This document shows positions 1-7,271 of a stretch of 36,430 nucleotides of DNA, piece after piece. Where the stretch lies: assembly GCF_002149035.1 (NCBI RefSeq), contig NZ_NGFP01000063.1, positions 1-36,430 on the forward strand, read 5' to 3'. Under the pieces are notes generated by a model. That model searched no databases. It was not told where the DNA came from and saw only the letters and a program-made list of their open reading frames with translations. How positions within the stretch are numbered: the stretch's first letter is position 1; every line of letters begins with the position of its first letter. A program made the position numbers and the translations under genes. This stretch comes from Streptosporangium minutum. GTDB taxonomy: Bacteria > Actinomycetota > Actinomycetes > Streptosporangiales > Streptosporangiaceae.

Positions 1-619
1 GCGCCAGCTCGCCCCACCCGGTGCCGATCTCCAGCAGCCGGGTGCCCGGACCCACCCCCGCCTGGTCCAGCAGCCGGTCGATCTTGGCACGCTGGGCGCC
101 GGCGAGGGTCTCCCACGACGCGGGGCCGTCGAACAGCGCCGCGGAGTAGGTCAGCGTCTCGTCCAGGAACTCGGCGAACAGGTCGTTGGACAGGTCGTAG
201 TGGCGGTGGACGTTGCGCCGGGTGTCCTCCCGGCCGCCCAGCTCGTCGCGGGGCACGCGCCGTACGGCCAGCCGCCGCAGCCGCTGCAGCCCGGGCGGGA
301 TGAGCGTGGCCAGCCGCTCGGCCATCACCGTGAGCACGGCGGGCAGGTCGTCCGCCTCCCAGTCCCGCGCCATGTATGCCTCGCCGAACCCGATGAGGCC
401 GCCCGCCCCGACCCGCCGGTAGAACGCCTCGGGATGCCGCAGCCGCATCACCGGGCCGCCCGCGCCCAGCCGCCGCCCTCCGGGCAGCTCCACGGTCAGG
501 GGCAGCCGCCGTACGGCGTGCAGGAACAGGCGCCGCGCGAGCGCGCCGCGCAGCCGTGAGGGGGGGACGGTGCCGACGCCGGGCCGGAACGCGGCGGACC
601 GGTCGGTCGTGAGGGTCAT
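1..619 (-). CDS. Cyclopropane-fatty-acyl-phospholipid synthase (N-terminal part)
   Basis: SAM-dependent methyltransferase of the CFA synthase family, which transfers a methylene group from S-adenosylmethionine to the double bond of membrane phospholipid acyl chains. The first 206 residues are visible; the rest lies beyond the left edge. Translation from the ATG at 619 begins MTLTTDRSAAFRPG. A typical CFA N-terminal domain follows, then a HYDLSNDLFAEFLD stretch and the SAM-binding motif LLEIGTGWGEL close to the edge. The ATG overlaps the stop of the DUF1365 gene as ATGA (616-619), so the two are translationally coupled and this is the third gene of the operon. Family assignment is firm; substrate is inferred. 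Confidence 0.93.
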   Translation of the reverse strand, partial: MTLTTDRSAAFRPGVGTVPPSRLRGALARRLFLHAVRRLPLTVELPGGRRLGAGGPVMRLRHPEAFYRRVGAGGLIGFGEAYMARDWEADDLPAVLTVMAERLATLIPPGLQRLRRLAVRRVPRDELGGREDTRRNVHRHYDLSNDLFAEFLDETLTYSAALFDGPASWETLAGAQRAKIDRLLDQAGVGPGTRLLEIGTGWGELA

Positions 620-1302
620 CTGGGTCCTCCTGGGGGAAAGGTCTTCAGGCCGCGCAGGTAAAGGCCGATTCCCTGGCGGCGGATCCTGGCGCTGCCCACG
701 AGAGGAGCCAGGGGATGCTTGGCGGCCATGCGGTACAGCCAGGGCCCCGTCGCCGGCCTGCGGCGGCCCCGGACGCTCGCCACGAAGGGAGGCTGTCCCT
801 CGCGGTGCAGGGTGACGGTGAGCGCGAGCCGCTCGCCGGGCTCGGGAAGGCTGAGCCGGTAGCGGCCGTCCACCGGGTGGAACGGCGAGACGTGGAACTC
901 CTTGGCCACCTCGTGCTCGCCGGGACGCAGCAGGTAGCGGTGGCGTCCGCCGTAGGTGTTGTGCACCTCGGCGACCACGGCCACGCCCTCGCCGGTGTGG
1001 CACCAGTAGACGGTCAGCGGGTTGAACACGTGGCCGAGCACCCGGGCGTTGGTCAGCATCGTGATCCGGCGGGCGGTGACGCCGTGCGCGGCGAGGAAGG
1101 CGTCGACGTTCCGCCTGATGCTCAGCCCGGGGTCGCCCATGTGGTCACGGGCGTGGAAGGCGGCCAGCCACCGGTTCTCCGGCAGCCGGTCGAGGTCGAC
1201 CAGCCACAGGTACGACCCGTAGCCGAAGCGGTTGCGGATCGGCGCGGACCGCACATGGGTGATCACGCACTCGTACAGCGCGGGCGGCTCCGGACCGGTC
1301 AC
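616..1302 (-). CDS. DUF1365 family protein
   Basis: A 228-residue protein of the DUF1365 family (motifs VITHVRSAPIRNRFGY near the N-terminus, LTNARVLGHVFNPLTVYWCH in the middle, EFHVSPFHPVDGRY later). The biochemical role is not established. The family is regularly encoded between an FAD amine-oxidase-like protein and a CFA synthase, so a role in lipid modification is inferred from context. The start is the GTG at 1302, which overlaps the upstream gene's TGA by 4 nt (GTGA). The stop overlaps the next ATG by 4 nt. The frame stays open much further upstream but that part is antiparallel shadow of the oxidoreductase. Confidence 0.9.
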   Translation of the reverse strand: MTGPEPPALYECVITHVRSAPIRNRFGYGSYLWLVDLDRLPENRWLAAFHARDHMGDPGLSIRRNVDAFLAAHGVTARRITMLTNARVLGHVFNPLTVYWCHTGEGVAVVAEVHNTYGGRHRYLLRPGEHEVAKEFHVSPFHPVDGRYRLSLPEPGERLALTVTLHREGQPPFVASVRGRRRPATGPWLYRMAAKHPLAPLVGSARIRRQGIGLYLRGLKTFPPGGPR

Positions 1303-2540
1303 CAGCGCCCTCCGAGCGCCTCGGCCGCCCGGAGGCCGGAGCGGCAGCCGTCCTCGTGGAACCCCCAGCCGTGGTAGGCCCCGGCGTAGGCGACCACCCC
1401 GCTGTCGAGCCGGGGCAGCCGCTCCTGGGCCGCGACCGACTCGGGGGTGTAGACCGGGTGCTCGTAGACCATCCGGGCGATCACGTGCTCGTCGGGGATC
1501 TCGTCGCCCAGGGTGACGAGGTGGCTGCCTGGCGCGTCCAGCCGCTGGAGCCGGTTCATGTCGTAGGTGACCCGGACGCCGCCGCCGCCGGCCGCGCAGG
1601 TCTCGGTCCGGTAGTTCCACGAGGCCCGCGCCCGCCGCGCCCGGGGCAGCACCGACGGGTCGGTGTGCAGGGTCGCGGGGTTGCGGGAGTAGCGGAAGGC
1701 GCCGAGCACCCGCCGCTCGTCCGGGGTGGGGTCGGCCAGCAGGCGCAGCGCCTGGTCGGGGTGGGTGGCGACGACCACCGCGTCGAACCGGTGCGGGACG
1801 TCGTCGGCGACGATCTCCACCCCCTCCCCGGTACGGCGCAGCGCCTGGACCGGTGTCGAGGTGTGCACGGCGGTGAGCGTCTTGGCGATCTTCTCGACGT
1901 AGCTGCGCGAGCCCCCGGTGACGGTCCGCCACCGAGGGGATCCGGAGACGCCGAGCATCCCGTGGTTGGCCAGGAACGCGAACAGGTAGCGGGCCGGGTA
2001 GAGCCCGGCGGCGGAGGGGGGACACGACCAGACCGCCGACACCAGCGGGGTCGTGAAGTGGGAGACGAAGTACGGCGAGAAGCCGGCGAGGGTCTCCTCC
2101 AGCGTGCGGTCGTCGCCGCACTCCAGCACCTCGCGGGCCATCCGGTGGAAGCGCGGCACCTCGGTGAGCATCCTCAGGTACGGCACGCGGAACGCGCTGG
2201 AGGGCCGGGCGAACAGGCCCGGCGCCTTCTTCCCGCCCGCGTACTCCAGGCCGCAGCCCCCGCAGGAGACCGACATGCTCATGTCGGAGGGCTGGGTCCG
2301 CACGCCCAGCTCGCCGAACAGGCGGACCAGCGTCGGGTAGGTCCGCTCGTTGTGCACGATGAACCCGCTGTCCACCGCCAGCGTCCGGCCGTCGCCACCG
2401 GCCACGTCATGGGTGTGGGCGTGCCCGCCGATCCGGTCGTCGGCCTCGAAGACGGTGACGTCGTCGGCCCGTTGCAGTACGTACGCCGCGGTGAGACCGG
2501 CCACCCCGCTGCCGACCACGGCGATCTTGCGCCTTGCCAT
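1299..2540 (-). CDS. FAD-dependent oxidoreductase (amine oxidase-like)
   Basis: A 413-residue flavoprotein. The N-terminus has the dinucleotide-binding fingerprint VVGSGVAGLTAAYVL followed by the acidic end of strand 2 (VFEADDRIGGHAHT), typical of the amine oxidase/phytoene desaturase/protoporphyrinogen oxidase superfamily. It is the first gene of a three-gene operon with DUF1365 and CFA synthase. That arrangement suggests oxidation of an unsaturated or methylated fatty acyl chain, but the substrate is not known. The start is the ATG at 2540, with a GAGAGGAC purine stretch upstream. No frameshift or missing core motif seen. Confidence 0.9.
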   Translation of the reverse strand: MARRKIAVVGSGVAGLTAAYVLQRADDVTVFEADDRIGGHAHTHDVAGGDGRTLAVDSGFIVHNERTYPTLVRLFGELGVRTQPSDMSMSVSCGGCGLEYAGGKKAPGLFARPSSAFRVPYLRMLTEVPRFHRMAREVLECGDDRTLEETLAGFSPYFVSHFTTPLVSAVWSCPPSAAGLYPARYLFAFLANHGMLGVSGSPRWRTVTGGSRSYVEKIAKTLTAVHTSTPVQALRRTGEGVEIVADDVPHRFDAVVVATHPDQALRLLADPTPDERRVLGAFRYSRNPATLHTDPSVLPRARRARASWNYRTETCAAGGGGVRVTYDMNRLQRLDAPGSHLVTLGDEIPDEHVIARMVYEHPVYTPESVAAQERLPRLDSGVVAYAGAYHGWGFHEDGCRSGLRAAEALGGRW

Positions 2541-2555
2541 CGTTGGGACGTCCTC

Positions 2556-2753
2556 TCAGACCACGGGCCTGGGCAGCCCGGCGGCCGCTCCCCGGAAGGC
2601 GTCCGCGACCGGTCCCGCCTCAGCCGGCCGATCAGGGGTCAGAAGGGTGAAGGGGGTCATCCCGGACCGGGCGGACCGGGCTGGGCCCGTGGGCGCGCGG
2701 CCGGCGGCGCGCCCGGCGTGCGGGATCAGGACAGCGAAGGCGGGTCGGGTCAT
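2556..2753 (-). CDS. Possible small ORF upstream of the oxidoreductase
   Basis: A 65-codon frame beginning MTRPAFAVLIPHAG, with an ATG at 2753 preceded at good spacing by GAGGGG. It ends 15 nt before the oxidoreductase start. The product is Pro/Ala/Arg rich with no recognisable domain, which is also what a random frame in GC-rich DNA looks like. Only the Shine-Dalgarno and position support it. It could be a leader ORF or nothing. Confidence 0.25.
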   Translation of the reverse strand: MTRPAFAVLIPHAGRAAGRAPTGPARSARSGMTPFTLLTPDRPAEAGPVADAFRGAAAGLPRPVV

Positions 2754-2817
2754 ATGGGGCCCCTCAGGTCGGTTTGACCTCTTATTCGGAGCCGTCGATG
2801 ATCCGGATGCCCCCTTC

Positions 2818-2833
2818 ACTAAGAACCCTTAGT
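2818..2833. promoter_or_regulatory. 16-bp dyad, candidate operator
   Basis: Perfect inverted repeat ACTAAG-AACC-CTTAGT in otherwise GC-rich DNA, about 280 bp upstream of the oxidoreductase operon. A 6-4-6 dyad of this size fits a dimeric repressor site (for example MarR, TetR or MerR type). No promoter hexamers are convincing next to it, and no cognate regulator is visible in the window. Confidence 0.4.
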
Positions 2834-3213
2834 TTTCTCGGAGAAAGGATCGCCCCCGCCCTCCCGGAGCCTTCCGCGGCCTTTCCTCCGCCTTTTCCCA
2901 GGTCACCGCCGGGCGGGCGGCCCGGAGCGCGGCCCCGCGCTCCCCTGCCGCCAGATGCGGAGAAACCCGACAGGGCGCCTGACCTGCCTCTTCCCTACCC
3001 CTACCGGTACATCTGGCAGTAAGGGTTGGACAGAAGCGCCTCGTCCCCGCACGATGGCGTGGGGGGACTCATGCCAATCCAGCGGTCTGGCCGTGGATCG
3101 CCCCGGCCGGACAGGTATGATCATCAAAATCCGGGAGCCACCCGGGCCGAAGATGCCAAAGATCCTTAAAATCCGGGTATATAAGGCTGGGACTGGAACT
3201 GCAGGAGGCCCCC
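2834..3213. other. Intergenic stretch, no gene seen
   Basis: About 380 bp between the minus-strand lipid operon and the plus-strand small membrane protein. No frame here has family resemblance or a good ribosome site. Just upstream of the small protein lies an AT-rich TATATAAG (3178-3185) that could contribute to a promoter, without a clear -35 partner. A CTGCC..CAGATG / CATCTGGCAG imperfect inverted repeat spans about 2946-3019. Confidence 0.4.
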
Positions 3214-3375
3214 ATGCAGGTCAAGAAGGTCGCTACCTACGTAGCGGTGGCGTTCGTGGCCTTTTATCTGTTCACCAAACCCGCTCAGGCGGCGGACGCG
3301 GTGACCGGAGTCTTCGACGGGATTGTGAGGGGAGCGGACCAACTGGCCCTGTTCTTCACACGAGTACTGAGCTGA
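3214..3375 (+). CDS. Small membrane protein, 53 aa
   Basis: Short gene with an excellent ribosome-binding site: AGGAGG at 3203-3208, five bases before the ATG. The product begins MQVKKVATYVAVAFVAFYLF, a short basic N-terminus followed by one hydrophobic helix (residues 6-20). An amphipathic tail (residues 28-53) with Asp/Arg and aromatic residues ends in FFTRVLS. It is likely a single-pass membrane or secreted micro-protein (KPAQA-AD resembles a signal-peptidase site near residue 29). Function unknown. It stands alone, with a GC-rich hairpin downstream at 3426-3453. Confidence 0.75.
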   Translation: MQVKKVATYVAVAFVAFYLFTKPAQAADAVTGVFDGIVRGADQLALFFTRVLS

Positions 3376-3425
3376 CCACCGGCGGGGGCCACCCCGCCAT
3401 GACCTTCTTGCCGGTTTTCTCCTCG

Positions 3426-3453
3426 GCGCTCCCGCCTGACCGCGCGGGAGCGC
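3426..3453. terminator. GC-rich hairpin after the small protein
   Basis: GCGCTCCCGC (3426-3435) pairs perfectly with GCGGGAGCGC (3444-3453) across an 8-nt loop, 51 nt after the small gene's stop and before the glutamine synthetase-like gene. There is no T run, as is common for actinobacterial terminators, so termination is likely but not certain. Confidence 0.45.
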
Positions 3454-3523
3454 GGACCTCTCGCAGTGCCGAGCACCGTGCGATGTGCTTCCCCTGTCCG
3501 CGAGGACATGTTACGCAGGGAGC

Positions 3524-4933
3524 ATGGGAGATCGTCACAGCGTCACAGGAGTTGATCGGCTCGGCCCGGCGGGTCTTCGCGTCGTCGAACACGCCGAGAC
3601 GGAGCACGTCGAGCTGATCCGTTTTCTCTACGCCGACCACGGCGGAGTGATCCGGGGCAAGGCGACCTCGCGCTCCCGGCTGGCCGAACGGCTCGTCTCC
3701 GGCATCGGGCACACCGTGGCGATGATGGCGATGAACATGCTCGACCAACTCCAGGAGGTCGAGCGGCTCGGCCCGGTCGGCGAGGTCCGCCTCGTCCCCG
3801 ACCCGGCCACGTTCGTCGCCCTCCCCTACGCCCCCGGCGCGGCGGCCATGCTGTCGGACCTGCGCCAGGTCGACGGCTCCCCCTGGCCCGCCTGCCCGCG
3901 CACCTTCCTGCGCGAGGCGATCGCCACCCTGGCCGGCGAGGGCCTGGTCGCCGTCGCCGCCTACGAACCCGAGTTCACCCTCGGCCGCCGCGTGGCCGAC
4001 CCCGGCGGGGGCCTGGACCGGCTGGTCCCCGTCGACGACAGCCTCTGCTACGCCACCACCGGCTTCGACCAGGCCCACGACTACACGATGAGCCTGATCC
4101 ACGCCATGGAGACCCAGGGGCTGCGGGTGGAGCACTACCACCCCGAGCTCGGCCACGGCCAGCAGGAGTTGTCCATCCGCCACGCCTCCGCCATGCGCGC
4201 CGCCGACAACCAGGTGCTCTACCGCGAGACCGTCCGCGGCGTCGCCCTCCGCGCGGGGCTGTGGGCCTCCCTCGCCCCCAAGCCGCTCGCCGATCAGGCC
4301 GGCAACGGCGCCCACCTGCACCTGTCCCTGTGGGATCCCGACCTGCGGACCAACCTTTTCAGCGACCCCGCGGACCGCCACGGCCTGTCGGCCACCGCCT
4401 ACCGCTTCATCGGCGGCCTGATCGCCCACCTCCCGGCGCTCACCGCGCTGACCTGCGGCTCGGTGAACAGCTTCCGGCGGCTGGCGCCGAAGATGTGGTC
4501 GAGCGCCTACGCCTGCTACGGCATGGACAACCGGGAGGCGGCGGTGCGGATCTGCTCCCCGGTCGGGGAGGACGCCGCGGCGTCGGCCAACCTGGAGATC
4601 AAGCCCTCCGACTCCTCGGCGAACCCCTACCTGTCGCTCGGCGCCGTCATCCACGCCGGCCTGGACGGCATCCGCCGCGACCTCGACCCCGGCGAGGCCC
4701 TAGACGTCGACCCCGCCACCCTCGGCGAGAGCCGGCTCTCCGCCCTGGGCGTGCGCCGCCTGCCCTCCACCCTCGACGAGGCCCTGGACGCCCTGGAGGC
4801 CGACGACCTCCTCATGGACGCCCTCGGCCCCCTGCGCGGCTCCGCCTACCTGGCCGTCAAACGCTCCGAGTCCCGCGCCTTCGCCGCCGAGGACCTCTCC
4901 TACGAGCTGTTCCACCACATGCGCGTCTTCTAG
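3524..4933 (+). CDS. Glutamine synthetase family protein (gamma-glutamyl-amine synthetase-like)
   Basis: A 469-residue ATP-dependent ligase of the glutamine synthetase fold. Visible catalytic landmarks in order: YEPEFTLG (metal-binding Glu), ELGHGQQELSI (second metal-site Glu cluster), NGAHLHLSLW (His-containing nucleotide/metal loop), NSFRRLAP (substrate Arg) and NREAAVRI (phosphate-binding Arg region), then SSANPYLSLGA. Length and motif wording resemble GlnA-like proteins that ligate glutamate to amines, such as GlnA3/GlnA4 of Streptomyces, rather than housekeeping GlnA. The true amine is unknown. The start is the ATG at 3524; an upstream in-frame start at 3485 adds residues unlike the family. 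No linked polyamine or ethanolamine genes are present. Confidence 0.85.
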   Translation: MGDRHSVTGVDRLGPAGLRVVEHAETEHVELIRFLYADHGGVIRGKATSRSRLAERLVSGIGHTVAMMAMNMLDQLQEVERLGPVGEVRLVPDPATFVALPYAPGAAAMLSDLRQVDGSPWPACPRTFLREAIATLAGEGLVAVAAYEPEFTLGRRVADPGGGLDRLVPVDDSLCYATTGFDQAHDYTMSLIHAMETQGLRVEHYHPELGHGQQELSIRHASAMRAADNQVLYRETVRGVALRAGLWASLAPKPLADQAGNGAHLHLSLWDPDLRTNLFSDPADRHGLSATAYRFIGGLIAHLPALTALTCGSVNSFRRLAPKMWSSAYACYGMDNREAAVRICSPVGEDAAASANLEIKPSDSSANPYLSLGAVIHAGLDGIRRDLDPGEALDVDPATLGESRLSALGVRRLPSTLDEALDALEADDLLMDALGPLRGSAYLAVKRSESRAFAAEDLSYELFHHMRVF

Positions 4934-4939
4934 GAACCA

Positions 4940-4956
4940 CCGCCCGGGCCGGGCGG
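4940..4956. terminator. Short GC hairpin after glutamine synthetase-like gene
   Basis: CCGCCCG-GGC-CGGGCGG, a perfect 7-bp stem with a 3-nt loop, 7 nt beyond the stop codon. No U tract. A plausible weak terminator separating the gene from the toxin-antitoxin pair. Confidence 0.35.
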
Positions 4957-4986
4957 CAATCCCTACCCATCGGCCAACATCCGAAC

Positions 4987-4992
4987 TACTGT
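4987..4992 (+). promoter_or_regulatory. -10 element of a leaderless toxin-antitoxin transcript
   Basis: TACTGT fits TANNNT and lies 7 nt before the ATG at 5000, the distance expected when transcription starts at the A of the start codon. No Shine-Dalgarno sequence precedes that ATG. No convincing -35 element is seen. Confidence 0.35.
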
Positions 4993-4999
4993 GGATGTC

Positions 5000-5473
5000 A
5001 TGACTATGGCCTACGAGGATGTGCCCTTCAGCGAGCTGCTCCATCATCCCGCCGCAACCACGCGCAGGCTGGACACTGTCCGCGCGCTACGGCTGAGGCG
5101 ACGCGACGCGGGAGACCTCGCGCTGATGCGCGTCGACCAGATGGAGCGAGACGCCGCGGTCGTAGACTTCACCTCACGCCTGCTGGCCGGGCTGGTGCGG
5201 ACCGAGAACATCGCCGCCCTGCGCCAAGCGCTACCCGAGGCCCTGCCGTGGAGCACGTTCTTGCCCGCCGAGGACGTCGACACCCTGCTCTCCGAACTGG
5301 TGGACACGGCACGCGGCGCGGCGGCTCTGGACAACCTCACCCCGATCGCGCTCCTGCTCACCCAGTGGAAGCACAGCGCCGAGATCTACGCAGACCCCGC
5401 CCTGTTCGCCATCCTCACCCGCGAGCCAGACGGCGACCTCGGATCGGTCTCGGTGTCAGAGGTGACGGAGTGA
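5000..5473 (+). CDS. PHD-like antitoxin of a toxin-antitoxin pair
   Basis: A 157-residue protein beginning MTMAYEDVPFSELLHHP. The N-terminal half (EDVPFSELL, then TVRALRLRRRDAGDLALM) reads like the prevent-host-death fold with its short strand-helix start and a basic stretch. The C-terminal half is helical and acidic, as expected of a toxin-binding region. It overlaps the downstream toxin by GTGA, the classic coupled antitoxin-then-toxin order. The ATG at 5000 is preferred over the GTG at 4991 because of a -10 box placed for a leaderless start. Assignment as antitoxin is by context and fold impression. Confidence 0.7.
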   Translation: MTMAYEDVPFSELLHHPAATTRRLDTVRALRLRRRDAGDLALMRVDQMERDAAVVDFTSRLLAGLVRTENIAALRQALPEALPWSTFLPAEDVDTLLSELVDTARGAAALDNLTPIALLLTQWKHSAEIYADPALFAILTREPDGDLGSVSVSEVTE

Positions 5474-5823
5474 GCCCGAAGCGCGGAGACCGGGCCGCGC
5501 CACCCCCGACTGGCGACGAGTACGACCTCCGTTTCGCCAACACCGAGGCCGCCGACGGTTGGGAACACCTCTGTCGCCAGGCAGCGGGCAACCTGCGCCG
5601 CGCCTTCGAGAAGATCCGCGCCACTCCACGCGCCGCCGACAACCCCGATCGTCAGCACCGGCTCAAGGGCAAGCTCGGTACCGGCACTTTCAAGGGCCAT
5701 CAGCTGGAACGCTGGCAGTACGAGGTAACCGGTGGCGGACGCATCTGGTACCTGCTCGACGACGCCAACCGCATCGCCTGGATCACCTACGCCGGCACCG
5801 GCCATCCCAAGGCCACAGACTGA
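5470..5823 (+). CDS. RelE/ParE-family toxin
   Basis: A 117-residue basic protein with the RelE/ParE layout. An N-terminal helical region (WEHLCRQAAGNLRRAFEKIR) is followed by the C-terminal beta sheet motif RHRLKG-like (QHRLKGKLG), ERWQYEVTGGGRIWYLLDD and a terminal ITYAGTGHPK. The conserved Arg in GGRIWYL and the terminal HPK are typical positions. RelE members cut ribosome-bound mRNA and ParE members poison gyrase; which applies cannot be decided here. The start is a GTG at 5470 overlapping the antitoxin stop. Decayed genes lie immediately downstream. Confidence 0.78.
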   Translation: MSPKRGDRAAPPPTGDEYDLRFANTEAADGWEHLCRQAAGNLRRAFEKIRATPRAADNPDRQHRLKGKLGTGTFKGHQLERWQYEVTGGGRIWYLLDDANRIAWITYAGTGHPKATD

Positions 5824-6128
5824 GCGTCTCCCCGCACCCGCAGGTGGAGAGCCGGGTGATCCGGCTGACAAGGCCCACCTGCAAGAAATCGACGCCGGGA
5901 CGCTCACGCTGCCACTGGCCGATCAGGATGTCCGTCGCGCCGTCCATCCACTCTCCTGTATGGCAGACCCCGGCCTCGGCCGGCCCGGCCGCAGAAGGGC
6001 TGCGCGGAGTTATCTCAATGTTGAGTTGATCAATCGGGGATCTCTCCGCGGGCGCGATGACCGACCGACCGACGGGCAGGACCAGGGCCGGTTCCGGCAG
6101 GCCCCAGCTCTGCGCCGGCACTGCCGAC
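5824..6128. other. Non-coding stretch next to gene relics
   Basis: About 300 bp between the toxin gene and the hisF relic with no frame that resembles a protein. It contains two adjacent palindromes in AT-richer sequence: CTCAATGTTGAG (6014-6025) and TTGATCAA (6026-6033). These could be a leftover operator, for example of the decayed regulator further on. Otherwise nothing recognised. Confidence 0.4.
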
Positions 6129-6188
6129 GGGATGAACATCTACTCGGCCGTCCACCTGACCATGTCGTACACCGTCGACCGATCGGAG
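6129..6188 (-). pseudogene. hisF relic (60-bp fragment with in-frame stop)
   Basis: This 60-bp block matches 7888-7947 inside the intact hisF with 54 of 60 identical bases and no gap; all six differences are transitions. Read on the minus strand in the hisF frame it gives SDRSTVYDMVRWTAE, then TAG, then MFIP. The intact gene gives [20 protein letters not shown], so a Gln codon has become a stop. Similarity fades outside the block. It is a fragment of a duplicated or acquired hisF that has decayed and cannot encode an enzyme. Confidence 0.85.
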
Positions 6189-6226
6189 ACCGTCCGGCTC
6201 AAGATCAGTCAAGGCGCATAAGGCGA

Positions 6227-6445
6227 TCAGTTCGGAGACAGCTCGGCCCACACCGCGTGCCCCGGCAGCCGACCTTGACGGCCAGGGCCGCCACCACGGC
6301 CAGGCCCCGCCCGTTCTCGGCCAGCGGATCCGCTTCCCTTCGCCGGTTGAACCTGGGTGTGCCGCCCCAGCCGCAGTCGTAGACGGTGACCCGAATAGCG
6401 GCGGTCTTGCGAATCCAGGTCGCCAGGGTGATCTCCAGCGCCAAG
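6227..6445 (-). pseudogene. Remnant of an RsbW-like ATP-binding (HATPase_c) protein
   Basis: On the minus strand one frame reads IRVTVYDCGWGGTP, then ADPLAENGRGLAVVAALAVKVG. This is the G1 and G2 nucleotide-binding boxes of anti-sigma-factor-type histidine-kinase ATPases (D-x-G and ESGRGL-like). The expected ending GHAVWAEL appears in a neighbouring frame at about 6240, ending in TGA at 6227, so a frameshift separates the G2 box from the C-terminus. The N-terminal half and its N box are missing. Such proteins normally bind and inhibit sigma factors; this one is dead. Confidence 0.7.
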
Positions 6446-6883
6446 CGCGATGTGGGTGCTCTCCGCCTCCTCGATCGCGCCACCGACCTGGCCAGCAGAG
6501 GACAGAGACAGTCTGACCTCCCCCACCTCTTCTGGCTCACCCCGGATCGTGTCGCTTCCTACGGAACGTTCTGTCTCACCGAACTCAAACAGTCCAGCCG
6601 GGCGATATCCGAAGCGTGTCGGAGGCTCGCGGCAATGGGGTCCGACTCCGTCCGGGAACGGGGCATCCTGCAGTTGGAATACGCCGCCGCGCTGGTCCAG
6701 AAACGCGAGATCACCGAGGCCGCCGTGATGATCGGCGAGGCCACCCAGATCGTCGTAGGTCACAGTTCCGCCAGGCTCGCCCACTCCGTGCGGCAGGCCC
6801 GTGCCCGCCTCCAGCCCTGGGAGGACAACAAACATGTCCGGGCCCTGGACGAACGACTTCGCGCACTGGCCATCGTCCACTGA
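6386..6883 (+). pseudogene. C-terminal fragment of a TPR-containing HTH regulator
   Basis: An open frame of up to 165 codons. From about 6455 it reads ALRLLDRATDLA, then WLTPDRVASYGTFCL and ILQLEYAAALVQKREI, ending HSVRQARARLQPWEDN with RALDERLRAL. This is the helical-repeat C-terminus typical of XRE-type transcriptional regulators of actinomycetes. The N-terminal helix-turn-helix domain is absent. The first 20 codons of the open frame are antisense to the HATPase remnant and not part of the family. A short expressed protein cannot be excluded, but a truncated regulator is the best reading. Confidence 0.6.
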
Positions 6884-7143
6884 AGGCCTGTCGATCAGGC
6901 AGTGAGCGTCTCGCACCACCGGCCCGGCCCTGTCCGCCTGACGATCGCCCCTGAAACCCCCGCAAAATCACAATTTCCCCACGCCTACGGCGCCCGGCCC
7001 TGAGCTCCTTTCCGCAGAGGTGCTTCAGCGACGGTGATCAACCCTGAACGGACCCGCACGGGCGCTTCAGCGTCAGGACGCACCCCGGGCGGCCGGAGAC
7101 GGAGCGGCTACGGTCCGCATGCCGTACGGCGAGACGGAGTGGC
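6884..7143. other. Intergenic region, no gene seen
   Basis: Downstream of the decayed regulator, with no recognisable coding frame. The only structure is a short direct repeat, GCTTCAGCG, at about 7023 and 7063. It borders the inverted-repeat element at 7144-7271. Confidence 0.4.
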
Positions 7144-7271
7144 GCGGAGGTGGGCCGGTGTTCCGGACGGCGTATAAAAGGACCGCGACCACCGCGCCCG
7201 CCAGGCCGGAGGCCTGAAGAGACCAGAGATCAACTGCGACGGCCGGCCGGAACACCGGCCCACCGCAGCGC
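7144..7271. repeat. Long inverted-repeat element between relics and hisF
   Basis: GTGGGCCGGTGTTCCGG at 7151-7167 is the exact reverse complement of 7247-7263. Pairing continues imperfectly outward to about 7143/7271 and inward through CGGC/GCCG. The 79-nt interior holds a second hairpin, CAGGCC-GGA-GGCCTG (7202-7216), and a TATAAAAG. No coding frame fits. It could be a small non-autonomous transposable element (MITE-like), a structured RNA or a two-way transcription barrier downstream of hisF. No clear target-site duplication is seen at the ends. Confidence 0.6.

Noticed and set aside
1356-2777. A 473-codon plus-strand frame over the oxidoreductase
   Set aside because: Shadow of the FAD oxidoreductase, whose minus-strand frame has a clear dinucleotide-binding fingerprint and coupled neighbours.
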